A DNA stretch of 64,000 nucleotides from Pectobacterium zantedeschiae (GCF_004137795.1 NZ_NWTM01000001.1:2469229-2533228); one strand, 5' to 3'; shown: positions 1 through 9,600, numbered from the stretch's first letter. Numbers and translations: made by a program. Notes: generated from the letters alone by a model not told the origin.

Positions 1-232
1 AATTACTACCGTTGCGGGTATGCACTTCGGCAATCTGCTGGGCGGAGCGGCCGTGGTCGAGACGGTCTTTAGCTGGCCTGGGTTGGGCCGTTTGGCGCTG
101 GAAGCAGTGATGGCACGCGACTTCAACGTCTTGCTGGGTGTCCTGCTGCTTTCCGCATTCCTCGTCATTTTGGCTAACGTGCTGGTGGACTTACTGCAAT
201 CCTGGCTCGATCCCCGAATTAAGGCTCGCTGA
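1..232 (+). CDS. ABC peptide importer permease, C-terminal part (DppB-like)
   Basis: Only the last 76 codons lie in the window; the frame is open to the left edge. The tail carries the EAA-loop-like stretch GAAVVETVFSWPGLGRLALEAV, split here as GAAVVETVFSWPG and LGRLALEAV, typical of DppB/OppB permeases. A final membrane helix (about LLGVLLLSAFLVILANVLV) and the usual basic end DPRIKAR follow. It would be an inner-membrane channel subunit. The next permease starts two bases after its stop, so the genes are translationally coupled. The substrate cannot be read from this fragment. Confidence 0.9.
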   Translation, partial: ITTVAGMHFGNLLGGAAVVETVFSWPGLGRLALEAVMARDFNVLLGVLLLSAFLVILANVLVDLLQSWLDPRIKAR

Positions 233-233
233 T

Positions 234-1169
234 ATGAATGACCTTTCTCCTGAAAACCTCGCGCCAAAGAAAGCCACAGTTGATGGCGCTAGCGCAGTGA
301 CGACTCGCACGTTAAAAACGCCTTTTCGCCTGTCGCCGGAGGTACGCGCATTTATCCGTAATCCCGCGGGGATGGCTGGCCTGCTGTTGCTGATTACGGT
401 ATTTCTGATGGCGGTGCTTGCGCCGTTACTGTATCCCGGCGATCCACTGGATATGGTCGCTCAGCCTTTCTTGTGGCCGGGTGAAAACCCTAATTTCCCA
501 CTGGGAACTGATTCAATGGGCCGAGATGTCGCTGCTGGAATCGTCCATGGCTCACAGGTTTCCTTGCAAATCGGCTTCTCGGCCGTGATGGTCAGTCTGT
601 TAATTGGCACTGTCGTCGGTGCATTAGCGGGCTATTTTGGCGGTCGGATTGATGACCTGTTGGTTCACATCACCGAACTGTTCCAGACCTTTCCGACCTT
701 TTTGCTGGTCGTGGTACTGGTCGCCATCGGTTCCCCTTCGGTTACGCTGATTTCTCTGGCCATCGGTATTGCCGCTTGGCCAACGATTGCACGTCTGGTG
801 CGGGCCGAATTTCGCTCGCTGCGTGAAAGCGATTTTGTGTTAGCCGCACGCAGTCAGGGATTTTCCAGCCTGCGTATCATCTTTCAGGAAATGCTGCCAA
901 ACGCGCTGCCGTCAATCATCGTCACCACGTCGGTCATGGTCGCCTCGGCCATTTTGATTGAGTCCGCCTTATCCTTCTTAGGTTTTGGCGATCCGAACCG
1001 CGTGAGCTGGGGCAGCATGATCGGCGCTGGCCGCGAATCGCTGCGTACCGCCTGGTTTCTTACCGCCCTGCCCGGCACTGCACTGGTATTAACCGTGCTG
1101 TCACTGAATCTGGTGGGCGACGCGTTGAACGATGCCCTGAATCCACGCTTAGGGGGGAGAAGCGCATGA
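234..1169 (+). CDS. ABC peptide importer permease, DppC-like
   Basis: A 311-residue inner-membrane permease of the DppC/OppC family. It has a cytoplasmic N-terminus of about 45 residues, an OppC-type first helix after the FIRNPAGMAGLLLL segment, the family signature GTDSMGRDV, and an EAA loop around RSQGFSSLRIIFQEMLPNA. The start ATG at 234 was chosen because the preceding stop is at 230-232; the longer open frame upstream lies inside the previous gene. The stop overlaps the ATG of the ATPase gene (ATGA). It should pair with the upstream permease to form the membrane channel. Substrate is unknown, although the adjacent amidohydrolase suggests acylated amino acids or small peptides (inference). 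Confidence 0.93.
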   Translation: MNDLSPENLAPKKATVDGASAVTTRTLKTPFRLSPEVRAFIRNPAGMAGLLLLITVFLMAVLAPLLYPGDPLDMVAQPFLWPGENPNFPLGTDSMGRDVAAGIVHGSQVSLQIGFSAVMVSLLIGTVVGALAGYFGGRIDDLLVHITELFQTFPTFLLVVVLVAIGSPSVTLISLAIGIAAWPTIARLVRAEFRSLRESDFVLAARSQGFSSLRIIFQEMLPNALPSIIVTTSVMVASAILIESALSFLGFGDPNRVSWGSMIGAGRESLRTAWFLTALPGTALVLTVLSLNLVGDALNDALNPRLGGRSA

Positions 1170-2911
1170 AGCCACTGGTCGATATTCAAGATTTACGCGT
1201 CGATTTTCCCTACCACCAAGCTGTTCGAGGGCTAAACCTGACGATTAATGCCGGAGAAACGCTGGCGCTAGTCGGTGAATCTGGCTGTGGTAAATCCGCG
1301 ACAGCGCTGTCCCTGATGCGACTGGTCGCCGAGCCGGGAAAAATCAGCGGCCGTATTCTGTTTGACGGACACGATTTGCTTACCCTGCCAGATCGAAAAA
1401 TGCGCCAACTGCGTGGCAATGCGCTGTCGATGATTTTTCAGGAACCGATGACTTCGCTCAATCCAGTGCTCTCTATCGGGCAACAGATTAGTGAAACGCT
1501 GCGGTTGCATGAAGCGCTAACGCCAGCACAGGCACGAACTCGCACTATCGAGCTGCTGGATCTGGTCAAGATCCCTGAGCCAGCCAGACGAGTGGATGAC
1601 TATCCGCATAATCTATCTGGCGGTCAGCGTCAGCGCGTCATGATCGCCATGGCAGTGGCGTGCCGTCCGCGTTTGCTAATTGCCGATGAGCCAACCACGG
1701 CGCTGGACGTCACCATTCAGGCACAAATTTTGGCACTGCTGGATAATCTGCGTCGTGAATTTTCAATGAGCCTGCTGCTGATTACCCACGATCTTGGACT
1801 GGTAGCGCAATGGGCCGACCGCGTAGCGGTGATGTATTCCGGGCAAAAAGTAGAAGAAGCACAGGCAGCCGAACTGTTTCAGTCGCCTACGCACAGCCTT
1901 TCACCCAAGCATAACGTTTCCCCCAAGCATAACTACACACGTGGGCTGCTGGCAACATCGCTACATATGGAGCAGGACAGACATTACCGTACCCATCGGC
2001 TAGCGGAAATCCATCACGCGACGACGAACGATGACTCAAGTTTTACGTTGCTGACGCCACCTAGCTTGATTCACCGAGCCATCGATACGGGCCAGCAACC
2101 GCTGCTCTCGCTGCAAAATATTCAGACCCGCTATTCAACACCGCAGGGCAAGGTGCTGGCGGTTGACGATGTGTCACTGACAATTTTACCCGGAGAAACG
2201 CTGGGTCTGGTGGGCGAATCCGGCTGTGGTAAATCAACCTTGTCCAAAACCATTCTGCGTCTGTTACCACCTTCACACGGGCAGATCGTTTTTGATGGGC
2301 AAGATATCACCACGCTAAAAGAATCGCGGTTGAAAACGTTACGTCAGCGAGTACAGATGATCTTTCAGGACCCCTATGCCTCGCTGAATCCACGCCATAG
2401 CATTCAGCACATTCTTGAAACACCGCTGGTTGTGCATGGCCTTGGCGATCGTCCGCAACGACAACAGGCGATCAACAATATCATCGAGCGCGTCGGTCTG
2501 CCGCAAAGCAGCCTGAATCGCTATCCCCATGAGTTTTCCGGCGGGCAGCGTCAGCGTATCGGTATTGCTCGGGCGCTGGTAGTACGCCCTTCACTGGTGA
2601 TTTGCGACGAGCCCGTATCCGCGCTCGATGTCTCTATTCAGGCGCAAATTCTCAATCTGCTGGTGGAGTTAAAAAACGAAATGGGCCTGTCGCTGCTGTT
2701 TATTTCTCATGATCTCGCGGTGGTGCGCTATATCGCCGACCGGGTCATGGTCATGCAAAACGGACGCTGTGTGGAAAGTGGCGATCACCACAGTATCTGG
2801 CATCAGCCACAGCATCCGTATACCCGTAAACTGATCGATGCCGCCCCCGGTAGCGAGCTGCGCGAAGCGCCTGTGTCTCCACAGCAGATGAGCAGGCAGG
2901 CACATGGATAA
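1166..2911 (+). CDS. Fused double ATPase of peptide ABC importer (DppD-DppF / GsiA type)
   Basis: A 581-residue cytoplasmic protein with two complete nucleotide-binding domains. Each has a Walker A (GESGCGKSAT near residue 37, GESGCGKSTL near 350), a signature (LSGGQRQR, FSGGQRQR) and a Walker B (LLIADEPTTALD, LVICDEPVSALD). It would energise both permeases on its own, as GsiA does for glutathione import. The C-terminal element of domain 1, which normally reads like SPTHPYTRGLL, is expanded by a tandem SPKHN repeat (about residues 247-256). A poorly conserved linker of about 60 residues then leads to domain 2. Start overlaps the permease stop by 4 bases; the end overlaps the M20 gene by 8 bases. 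Confidence 0.93.
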   Translation: MKPLVDIQDLRVDFPYHQAVRGLNLTINAGETLALVGESGCGKSATALSLMRLVAEPGKISGRILFDGHDLLTLPDRKMRQLRGNALSMIFQEPMTSLNPVLSIGQQISETLRLHEALTPAQARTRTIELLDLVKIPEPARRVDDYPHNLSGGQRQRVMIAMAVACRPRLLIADEPTTALDVTIQAQILALLDNLRREFSMSLLLITHDLGLVAQWADRVAVMYSGQKVEEAQAAELFQSPTHSLSPKHNVSPKHNYTRGLLATSLHMEQDRHYRTHRLAEIHHATTNDDSSFTLLTPPSLIHRAIDTGQQPLLSLQNIQTRYSTPQGKVLAVDDVSLTILPGETLGLVGESGCGKSTLSKTILRLLPPSHGQIVFDGQDITTLKESRLKTLRQRVQMIFQDPYASLNPRHSIQHILETPLVVHGLGDRPQRQQAINNIIERVGLPQSSLNRYPHEFSGGQRQRIGIARALVVRPSLVICDEPVSALDVSIQAQILNLLVELKNEMGLSLLFISHDLAVVRYIADRVMVMQNGRCVESGDHHSIWHQPQHPYTRKLIDAAPGSELREAPVSPQQMSRQAHG

Positions 2912-4184
2912 GCACGGTGAACACAAAGCGAGCACATCGACTGTCATTGACCAAACGAAGATGGAATCGGTCATTCAGGATTTTTTGCCTGAACTGATTG
3001 CGATTCGTCACCATATTCATCAGCACCCAGAAATCGGCTTCGAAGAGTTTGCTACTGCCCAACTGGTGGCAGAAAAACTGACAGAATGGGGGCTTGCCGT
3101 CACCACAGGCATCGGTGGAACGGGCGTGGTCGCCACCTTACGCGGCCGCTATCCCAGTGAAGACAGCATCGGCCTGCGCGCTGATATGGATGCGCTATAT
3201 ATCAGTGAAAAAACCGCTCTGCCTTATGCCTCGGTACACGCAGGGAAAATGCACGCCTGTGGACATGATGGACACACCACCATGCTATTGGGTGCCGCAC
3301 GCTATTTGTCTCTGCACCCCGACTTCGCTGGCACCGTGCACTTTATTTTCCAACCGGCAGAGGAAGGATTAGGCGGCGGGATTGCCATGCTAAATGACGG
3401 CCTGCTGACCACGTTCCCCTGCAATCGACTGTTTGGCCTCCACAACAAGCCCGGTATCGAGGTCGGTAAGTTCGCTATTCGCAGCGGCCCGATGCTGGCG
3501 GCCAGCGATACCTGGCAGGTCACGTTTCACGGCACAGGTGGGCATGGCGGTTCAGGCGTCCACCTTTCTATCGATCCAACGCTGCCTGCCGCACAATTTA
3601 TGCTGGGCCTACAGACGATAATCAGTCGCAACGTCCCCGCGATGGACGCAGCGGTGCTCAGCATTGGGCATATTCAGGGCGGCGATATCAATGCCCCGAA
3701 CGTTATCCCTGACAGCGTCATCCTTAAGGGAACTGGGCGGAGCTACTCGGCGAGCGTTCGCCACCTGCTGGAAATACGTCTGCGAGAACTGGCGCACAGC
3801 ACTGCGCAGGGCTTTGGTGCGACGGCCGATGTGCACTATGAACGGCAATATCCCGCGCTGGTTAATGATACACACGCCACGCAACTAGCCATTAACGCCG
3901 CTGCGCAGGTGGCCGGGCTCGAACAGGTTGAAACCGCCATGACGCCGCTGCTGGGCGCAGAAGACTTTGCCTACATGCTGGAACAGCGTCCCGGCGCGTT
4001 CATGATGCTAGGAAACAGCGACAAAGGTACGGCCAACGTACATCACCTGCATACCCCGCACTACGACTTTAATGATGCGCTGCTCCCATTAGGGATCCGC
4101 TATTGGGCGATCTTGGTTTATCAGGAGCTGGGTTTATCGAAAGGTGATATCGCGAGAACGGCAGCCCATTCTCTCACGGCCTAA
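2904..4184 (+). CDS. M20 family metallo-amidohydrolase (hippurate hydrolase / N-acyl amino acid hydrolase type)
   Basis: A 426-residue soluble enzyme of the M20D amidohydrolase family. Metal-ligand and catalytic motifs are in order: RADMDAL, MHACGHDGHTT (about 117-127), QPAEEGLGGG (catalytic Glu pair), HGTGGHGG of the dimerisation domain, and GAEDFAYM near the C-terminus. No signal peptide is seen, so it should act in the cytoplasm and release an amino acid from an N-acyl or short peptide substrate imported by the overlapping ABC genes. The ATG at 2904 overlaps the ATPase end by 8 bases, which argues for one transcript. Exact substrate is not readable from sequence. Confidence 0.9.
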   Translation: MDKHGEHKASTSTVIDQTKMESVIQDFLPELIAIRHHIHQHPEIGFEEFATAQLVAEKLTEWGLAVTTGIGGTGVVATLRGRYPSEDSIGLRADMDALYISEKTALPYASVHAGKMHACGHDGHTTMLLGAARYLSLHPDFAGTVHFIFQPAEEGLGGGIAMLNDGLLTTFPCNRLFGLHNKPGIEVGKFAIRSGPMLAASDTWQVTFHGTGGHGGSGVHLSIDPTLPAAQFMLGLQTIISRNVPAMDAAVLSIGHIQGGDINAPNVIPDSVILKGTGRSYSASVRHLLEIRLRELAHSTAQGFGATADVHYERQYPALVNDTHATQLAINAAAQVAGLEQVETAMTPLLGAEDFAYMLEQRPGAFMMLGNSDKGTANVHHLHTPHYDFNDALLPLGIRYWAILVYQELGLSKGDIARTAAHSLTA

Positions 4185-4243
4185 ATATAACAATGCATGA
4201 CGACGGTACATCCGGCGTCGCGCAAGAACAAAAAGGATGAATC

Positions 4244-4948
4244 ATGGTGGAGTTATTGAAAACCAAAGCGCAAAGCAAAGAAAAAGAGGCAGACATTAAA
4301 CAGCGCATCCTGCGTGAAGCCATCACGATCTTCGCCAGCAAAGGAAGTGAACTCACGACGATTCGTGAAATCACCGAAGCCACCAACGTGAACGTGGCAT
4401 CAGTGAATTATTACTTTGGTTCGAAAGAAGGATTGCTGCGTGCTGTGCTGGACCATGTTCTTGGCCCGTTAAATGACGAAAGAACGCGTCTGCTGGATGA
4501 GGTGGAAAAAGCCAATCAAGGTGGTGTTCTGCCCGTTGCCTCGCTGCTGGATGCACTATTGCGCCCACTGGTTAAAACGGCCCGCACGCCTGACGGTGGA
4601 CGTATTGTCGTTCGACTATTACAGCACCTACGCGCGACGCCAGGTCTGGAAGTCACCGCCTTGCTTTCGGCTCAGTTCGATCAGGTTGCCCACCGTTTTA
4701 TCGATGCATTTACTCATGCGTTGCCGTCGTTATCGCGCGCAGAGGTGATCTGGCGCTATGAATTTGCCCGTGGTGCTGCCATGCACGTATTAACCGACGC
4801 CGATCCGCGTTCTGGCCGTCTGGCGCTGCTCTCCAAAGGGCTATGTGACAACCGCGATGACGACCGCGTGCTGTCGCATCTATTACGTTTTGTCGAGGCG
4901 GGCTTTATCGCAGCACCGCTGACTGAAGTCCCCAAAATCCGTATTTAA
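4244..4948 (+). CDS. TetR family transcriptional regulator
   Basis: A 234-residue regulator. The N-terminal helix-turn-helix spans about residues 22-68 (ILREAITIFASKG, then TTIREITEATNVN, then VNYYFGSKEGLLRAV), the classic TetR DNA-binding layout. The ligand-binding half is all-helical. The ATG at 4244 follows AAAAAGGATGAATC, giving a good ribosome-binding site. It lies between the ABC/M20 genes and the DapA-like gene on the same strand, with gaps of 59 and 68 bases. It therefore probably controls this unit, perhaps in response to the transported compound (inference). Confidence 0.9.
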   Translation: MVELLKTKAQSKEKEADIKQRILREAITIFASKGSELTTIREITEATNVNVASVNYYFGSKEGLLRAVLDHVLGPLNDERTRLLDEVEKANQGGVLPVASLLDALLRPLVKTARTPDGGRIVVRLLQHLRATPGLEVTALLSAQFDQVAHRFIDAFTHALPSLSRAEVIWRYEFARGAAMHVLTDADPRSGRLALLSKGLCDNRDDDRVLSHLLRFVEAGFIAAPLTEVPKIRI

Positions 4949-5016
4949 GCAGACGAGATTAACCCGTCCTGATTTTTTATTTATCCATAATATGTTTAAA
5001 CCGACAGGAAACAGAC

Positions 5017-5934
5017 ATGAGCAGAGAAAAAATTGAAGGGTCCTTTGTAGCCCTCATCACACCTTTTAATGACGATGGTAGCGTGGATTTCGGCGCATTT
5101 GAGACGTTATTAAAATTCCAGGAAGACAACGGCACGGCTGCCGTTTTGATTATGGGCTCAACAGGGGAAGTTTCCATGCTGTCCCCAGATGAGAGAAAAG
5201 CGATCATCCGCCGTACCGCACAATACAGCACCAGTAAAATGAAGCTGTTCTACGGCTGTACCGGTAACAATACCGATACCACCATTGACTATGTTCGCTA
5301 TGCACATGACAACGGCGCAGACGGTGCCATTATCGCCGCACCGGCTTATATCTGTGCCAGCGAGAGCGATATCGAAAGCTACTTCCTGGAAATTGCAGAC
5401 GCGACCGATTTGCCGTTAGGAATTTATAACAACCCGCCACGCGTGAAAACGGATCTGCACTGGACATCGCTGCTGCGTATTTTCAAACACCCGAACTACG
5501 TTATTCATAAAGAATCCACGACTCGCGTGGGTCAGGTCGCACAAGTTCTGGCAGGTAATCCTGATGTTTCGGTGATGTGCTGCGACTCGCCCAACCTAGG
5601 TTTAGTGGTGCCAACCATGTCGCTGGGAGGCCATGGAACAGCCAACATGACGGGAAATATTGCGCCAGCAGAACTGGCCGAAATTTCTCGGCCGTGGAAA
5701 AACGGCGAGGATGCAGAACGCTTCCGTAAAGCCTATCAGCATTTGCTGCCGCTGCTGCATTACACCTATTCGGCAATCAACCCGGTGGCGGTGAAATCAT
5801 TGATGAAGGCGGTAGGTTTACCGGCAGGCAGTCTGCGCCGTCCGCTGAGAGGATTACAAGGCGAAGCGTTGGATTCCGGCGTTCGCATCGTGAACGAATT
5901 AGGACTGAGCAGCAAATACGGTTTTAAAAGCTGA
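5017..5934 (+). CDS. Dihydrodipicolinate synthase / N-acetylneuraminate lyase family protein (DapA-like)
   Basis: A 305-residue class I aldolase-type TIM barrel. Family landmarks are visible: GSTGE (47-51, carboxylate binding), Tyr137 in GIYNNPP, and Lys165 in the segment YVIHKESTTR as the Schiff-base lysine. It is longer and more divergent than biosynthetic DapA (about 292 residues). It also sits with an importer, an amidohydrolase and a regulator, so a catabolic pyruvate-dependent lyase or dehydratase is more likely than lysine synthesis (inference). The start has an upstream GACAGGAAACAGAC ribosome-binding site. Confidence 0.88.
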   Translation: MSREKIEGSFVALITPFNDDGSVDFGAFETLLKFQEDNGTAAVLIMGSTGEVSMLSPDERKAIIRRTAQYSTSKMKLFYGCTGNNTDTTIDYVRYAHDNGADGAIIAAPAYICASESDIESYFLEIADATDLPLGIYNNPPRVKTDLHWTSLLRIFKHPNYVIHKESTTRVGQVAQVLAGNPDVSVMCCDSPNLGLVVPTMSLGGHGTANMTGNIAPAELAEISRPWKNGEDAERFRKAYQHLLPLLHYTYSAINPVAVKSLMKAVGLPAGSLRRPLRGLQGEALDSGVRIVNELGLSSKYGFKS

Positions 5935-5975
5935 TTATCTTCTGGAGATTAGCGTGTAGAACGCGAAGATTTACT

Positions 5976-6010
5976 CTCAGAAGTGGCGTAAATAGAGAGC
6001 CACTTCTGAG
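5976..6010. terminator. Strong hairpin between dapA-like gene and mltA
   Basis: A perfect 12-bp stem, CTCAGAAGTGGC with GCCACTTCTGAG, and an 11-nt loop. It sits between two convergent genes, 42 bases after the DapA-like stop and 21 before the mltA stop. There is no long T-run on either side, so it is a likely but non-canonical bidirectional terminator. Confidence 0.55.
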
Positions 6011-6030
6011 ATATCAAACGAAAGAGATAG

Positions 6031-7161
6031 CTACTGCGGATTACTGACTAACAGCGAGCCTGAACCGTTCGCCGTACTGCTTTGTGCGTTCTTCAACACC
6101 CAGACCCGTCCATAGTGATTGTAGAAACCAGCCGAATGCCCTGCATCAGGCCCAATACCCTGATACATATCGAAGTGTTGGCCTTTAATTGCCCCACCGA
6201 CATCCAGCGCAATCATCAAGCGCATCTCATACTTGCCGGTGAATTTTCCGACGTTATCCAACAACGGTACTTCCATTAACAGAGCAGTACCTGCCGGAAT
6301 CAGCGAGCGGTCAGAAGCCACGGAAGCTTTCGCCACCAACGGCACAGCGCTCGCCCCTTTCACTGGCGCAGACATCATCGGCTTAAAGAAGACAAAAGAA
6401 GGATTTTGCTCAAACAGCTCACGCACTTCATACTCGGAATGCTGCTCCGCCCATTTGCGGATCGCCTGCATCGACATCTCTTCACGCGGCACTTCACCAC
6501 GATCGATCAACACCTTGCCAATACTGCGATAGGCATGGCCGTTTTTGCCTGCGTAGCCGAAGAACGTCAGCGGGCGTCCATCGCCAAAATCTATATAAGC
6601 GCTGCCCTGCACTTCCATCATGAAGTTATCAACCAGCGAGTTGGTCCAGGCAAGAACCAATCGCTCATCCAGCGCGCCTGAATAAATTCCGGCCCGATCC
6701 GGTAAACGGCGGTTATTTTTACCCTTTGCAGGCATAGCATATAAAGGATGGCGGAATTCACCCTGACGGGTATGGCGCGCCTGTAATACTGGCGTGTAAT
6801 AGCCCGTGAACTGCACGTTCCCAAAGTTATCGACACCTTCCATCTGCCAGGCGTTCAGACCAAATTTGCTCAGTTCGCGGGTATCCGCCCCCGACATCAT
6901 CCAGTTTTCGATCGCCTGAAAGGTCGTGTTATTACGTGTGTAGAGATTCGGTGACGCCGACCGAATTTCCGAAACCTGAGTGATGAAATCCCGCGCATTG
7001 ACCGGCTTTCCTTTGGCATTAGGCTCATTCACCAATTCCAGAGGCTGGTTGAGGTGACCATCTTTATATTGCTGCCCACGATCGGTTGGCCTCGATTGAC
7101 ACCCCGCCAGAATGGCAATGACCACTGCGGTCAGCACATATTTTCCCCACCGTCCCTTCAT
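6031..7161 (-). CDS. mltA: Membrane-bound lytic murein transglycosylase A
   Basis: A 376-residue lipoprotein. The N-terminal signal ends in the lipobox LAGC with Cys21, and the following residues (QSR) do not carry the Asp+2 inner-membrane retention signal, so outer-membrane anchoring is expected. The MltA domain and the C-terminal 3D domain are visible (MRLMIALDVGGAIKGQHFD, with conserved Asp residues). It cleaves the glycan between MurNAc and GlcNAc with formation of 1,6-anhydro ends, in peptidoglycan turnover. Its position next to the metZ-type tRNA genes and amiC matches the E. coli order. Confidence 0.96.
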   Translation of the reverse strand: MKGRWGKYVLTAVVIAILAGCQSRPTDRGQQYKDGHLNQPLELVNEPNAKGKPVNARDFITQVSEIRSASPNLYTRNNTTFQAIENWMMSGADTRELSKFGLNAWQMEGVDNFGNVQFTGYYTPVLQARHTRQGEFRHPLYAMPAKGKNNRRLPDRAGIYSGALDERLVLAWTNSLVDNFMMEVQGSAYIDFGDGRPLTFFGYAGKNGHAYRSIGKVLIDRGEVPREEMSMQAIRKWAEQHSEYEVRELFEQNPSFVFFKPMMSAPVKGASAVPLVAKASVASDRSLIPAGTALLMEVPLLDNVGKFTGKYEMRLMIALDVGGAIKGQHFDMYQGIGPDAGHSAGFYNHYGRVWVLKNAQSSTANGSGSLLVSNPQ

Positions 7162-7391
7162 CTTTGCGCTCGCTTTTTACATCAAAAAATTTACCGTCGA
7201 ACGATAACAAACGCCTATCGAGAAAGGAATGGGACAGCGCATAAATCAATGAGGCAAGGGAAGAACAGTTCAGCTCACGGCATCACAAAAAGCCATTTTC
7301 TGTAAATCGCCCCATTACGTTCACAAAACAACCCATCAGGCGGTAAATCAATCACCTAACAGCCAAATACTGCGCTTTTTACAGAAATAGG

Positions 7392-7419
7392 TTGCATCAA
7401 TGTTCATGGAGAGTATAGT
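7392..7419 (+). promoter_or_regulatory. Promoter of the initiator tRNA operon
   Basis: TTGCAT at 7392-7397 and TATAGT at 7414-7419 with a 16-base spacer. A GC-rich discriminator (GCGC) follows, typical of stringently controlled stable-RNA promoters. The first tRNA begins 14 bases downstream of the -10. Confidence 0.6.
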
Positions 7420-7432
7420 GCGCATCCACGGA

Positions 7433-7509
<77 letters not shown>

Positions 7510-7557
7510 ATTGATGTGAGTCGTCCATCAAAAGCAGTAAAGATAAGTCAGTACGGA

Positions 7558-7634
<77 letters not shown>

Positions 7635-7682
7635 ATTGATGTGAATCGTCCATCAAAAGCAGTGAAGATTAGTTATTACGGA

Positions 7683-7759
<77 letters not shown>

Positions 7760-7788
7760 ACTAAGACTTTGATTAAGAACTATGCGAC

Positions 7789-7813
7789 AAAGCACCTTAA
7801 CGGGTGCTTTTTT
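7789..7813 (+). terminator. Rho-independent terminator of the tRNA-fMet operon
   Basis: Stem AAAGCACC with GGTGCTTT, loop TTAACG, followed by a T-run. It lies 30 bases after the third tRNA. Confidence 0.9.
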
Positions 7814-7943
7814 GTTTTCTGCAAAACATGTTTCTACACATGCTCTACTTCTACGATCGTTTCAGAGATATTTCTTTTAAACCGCGCCGACAAAACGCGG
7901 CCATACGTAATATTGACTCTATCAGCGATACCAACAACACGAA

Positions 7944-9188
7944 CTACCGCTCCGCCTGACTGGCAAAATAGGCTTTAATCCCTGCGAAAATGGATTCGGC
8001 AATCTGCTGCTGGAAATGACTGGTGCGCAGCTTGCGCTCTTCTTCCAGATTACTGATAAACGCCGTCTCAACCAGGACAGACGGGATATCCGGGGCTTTC
8101 AATACCGCAAACCCAGCCTGATCGACGCTGTTCTTGTGCAGACGATTCACCTTGCCCAACCGGGTCAGGATCTCTTTACCAAACTTCAGGCTGTCGCCAA
8201 TCGTCACGGTCTGCACCAGATCAAACATGGTGTGATCCAAATAGCGATCGCCGCTCATACTCACCCCACCGATCAAATCTGATTCGTTCTGGGTCTCTGC
8301 CAGAAATCTGGCTGCGGTACTGGTTGCCCCTTTCTTCGAGAGTGCAAAAACCGACGATCCTCTGGCAGATCGATTGGTAAAGGCATCCGCATGAATCGAA
8401 ATGAACAGATCGGCACGCTGCTTACGCGCTTTCGCCACCCGTACACGCAGCGGAATGAATACGTCTTCATTGCGCGTCATATACGCTTTCATGTTGGATT
8501 CATTATCGATCAACTTGCGTAGACGACGGGCGATTTGCAGCACGATGTCTTTTTCACGCGTTTTATTCTTGCCAATCGCGCCGGGATCTTCACCGCCGTG
8601 ACCGGGATCGAGCATAATAATCAGCGGGCGATCCCGCCCTGCTTTCCCGGCTTTCGGCGCTTCCGCTGGCAGCGTGCGTTCTAGTTCGCCTTTGTTGTAG
8701 TCCTCCAACAGCGCCAACAGCGGATCTTCTTCGTTGTCATAGCGCCCCGCAGCAGGGTACAAATCCAGCACCAGTCGATGCTTGAATTCAGCCACTGGTC
8801 CCAGCGTAAAGACTTTGGTCGTTGCCTGCTGTTTGAGCTCCAGCACTAAACGCACCGTACTTTTATCAAACTGGCCGATGCGCGCCTCTTTAATCAGCGG
8901 ATCGTTATCCTGCTGAAACTGGCTAGCGATCTCCTTCAGTACACTGTTCAGATGAACATTCTCAATATCCACCACAATGCGTTCAGGATTACTCAGACTA
9001 AACTGTTTATATTTCAGCGAATGATTGGATTCCAACGTGACGCGGGTATAGGCGGAAGACGGCCAGACGCGCACGGCGATGATCTGTGTCGTCGCCGCCA
9101 AACCCACACCGCTGACGCTTAATAGCCAGGTTGCTGCTGCGCTTTGTAATAGACGCCGTCGAGTCAGATGATGATTCGAATGAGACAT
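7944..9188 (-). CDS. amiC: N-acetylmuramoyl-L-alanine amidase AmiC
   Basis: A periplasmic, Tat-exported zinc amidase that splits septal peptidoglycan during daughter-cell separation. The N-terminus has a twin-arginine signal ([19 protein letters not shown]). An AMIN septum-targeting domain (about residues 35-135) and an Amidase_3 domain with [11 protein letters not shown], a zinc Glu, and SIHADAF follow. I chose the ATG at 9188 (414 residues) over the longer frame starting at 9224: GGAG lies six bases before 9188, the ATG at 9224 has no ribosome-binding site, and E. coli AmiC is 417 residues. Gene order mltA-tRNA-amiC-argA matches E. coli. Confidence 0.95.
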   Translation of the reverse strand: MSHSNHHLTRRRLLQSAAATWLLSVSGVGLAATTQIIAVRVWPSSAYTRVTLESNHSLKYKQFSLSNPERIVVDIENVHLNSVLKEIASQFQQDNDPLIKEARIGQFDKSTVRLVLELKQQATTKVFTLGPVAEFKHRLVLDLYPAAGRYDNEEDPLLALLEDYNKGELERTLPAEAPKAGKAGRDRPLIIMLDPGHGGEDPGAIGKNKTREKDIVLQIARRLRKLIDNESNMKAYMTRNEDVFIPLRVRVAKARKQRADLFISIHADAFTNRSARGSSVFALSKKGATSTAARFLAETQNESDLIGGVSMSGDRYLDHTMFDLVQTVTIGDSLKFGKEILTRLGKVNRLHKNSVDQAGFAVLKAPDIPSVLVETAFISNLEEERKLRTSHFQQQIAESIFAGIKAYFASQAER

Positions 9189-9329
9189 GCCGCTCCGATC
9201 TGATTGCTGTGCGCTATCCTGCATTACCGTGTTGCCAATGCATTGGATATGCCATCAAAAATGAATAAAGGTAAAAATTGTCAAAAACTTTAACGAATCT
9301 GCTCGATGCTGTCATGCAAAAATCCTGTG

Positions 9330-9600
9330 CATGCCCGTCATACTTCAAGCTGCATGTGCGTTGGCTTCTCTTAAATACTCGGCCCGTCGTGGGCCTTGCC
9401 CTGAAGGGCCGCTGCAAGCAGCGTTCAAATCTGCTCCCGACAGATTTGTCACCCCAGTCACTTACTTATGTAAGCTCCCGGGGACTCGCGCGGTTGCCGC
9501 GTTACGAGGCTCAGAAATGAGCCCCGCCCTAACGGGCCAACGCTTTGCGTTGTTCAAAACGCCAACGTTTTGTCCTGCAACTCGAATTATTTAGGGCATG
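9330..9600. repeat. MITE-like palindromic repeat element, copy 1
   Basis: A 271-bp element in the amiC-argA gap. The ends are imperfect inverted repeats (CCCGTCATACTTCAAGCTGC at the left, the complement of GCAACTCGAATTATTTAGGG at the right), flanked by CATG on both sides. The inside is a chain of short hairpins such as GGCCCGTCGTGGGCC, GCTGCAAGCAGC and CAAATCTG/CAGATTTG. It shares its left ~150 bp and its right end with the element at 25595-25866. No transposase is encoded. Open frames across it look spurious. Confidence 0.85.

Noticed and set aside
9278..9594. Two overlapping open frames in the amiC-argA gap, and a similar one at 25266-25757.
   Set aside because: They arise from the shared palindromic repeat; the peptide similarity between them reflects repeat DNA, not a protein family.
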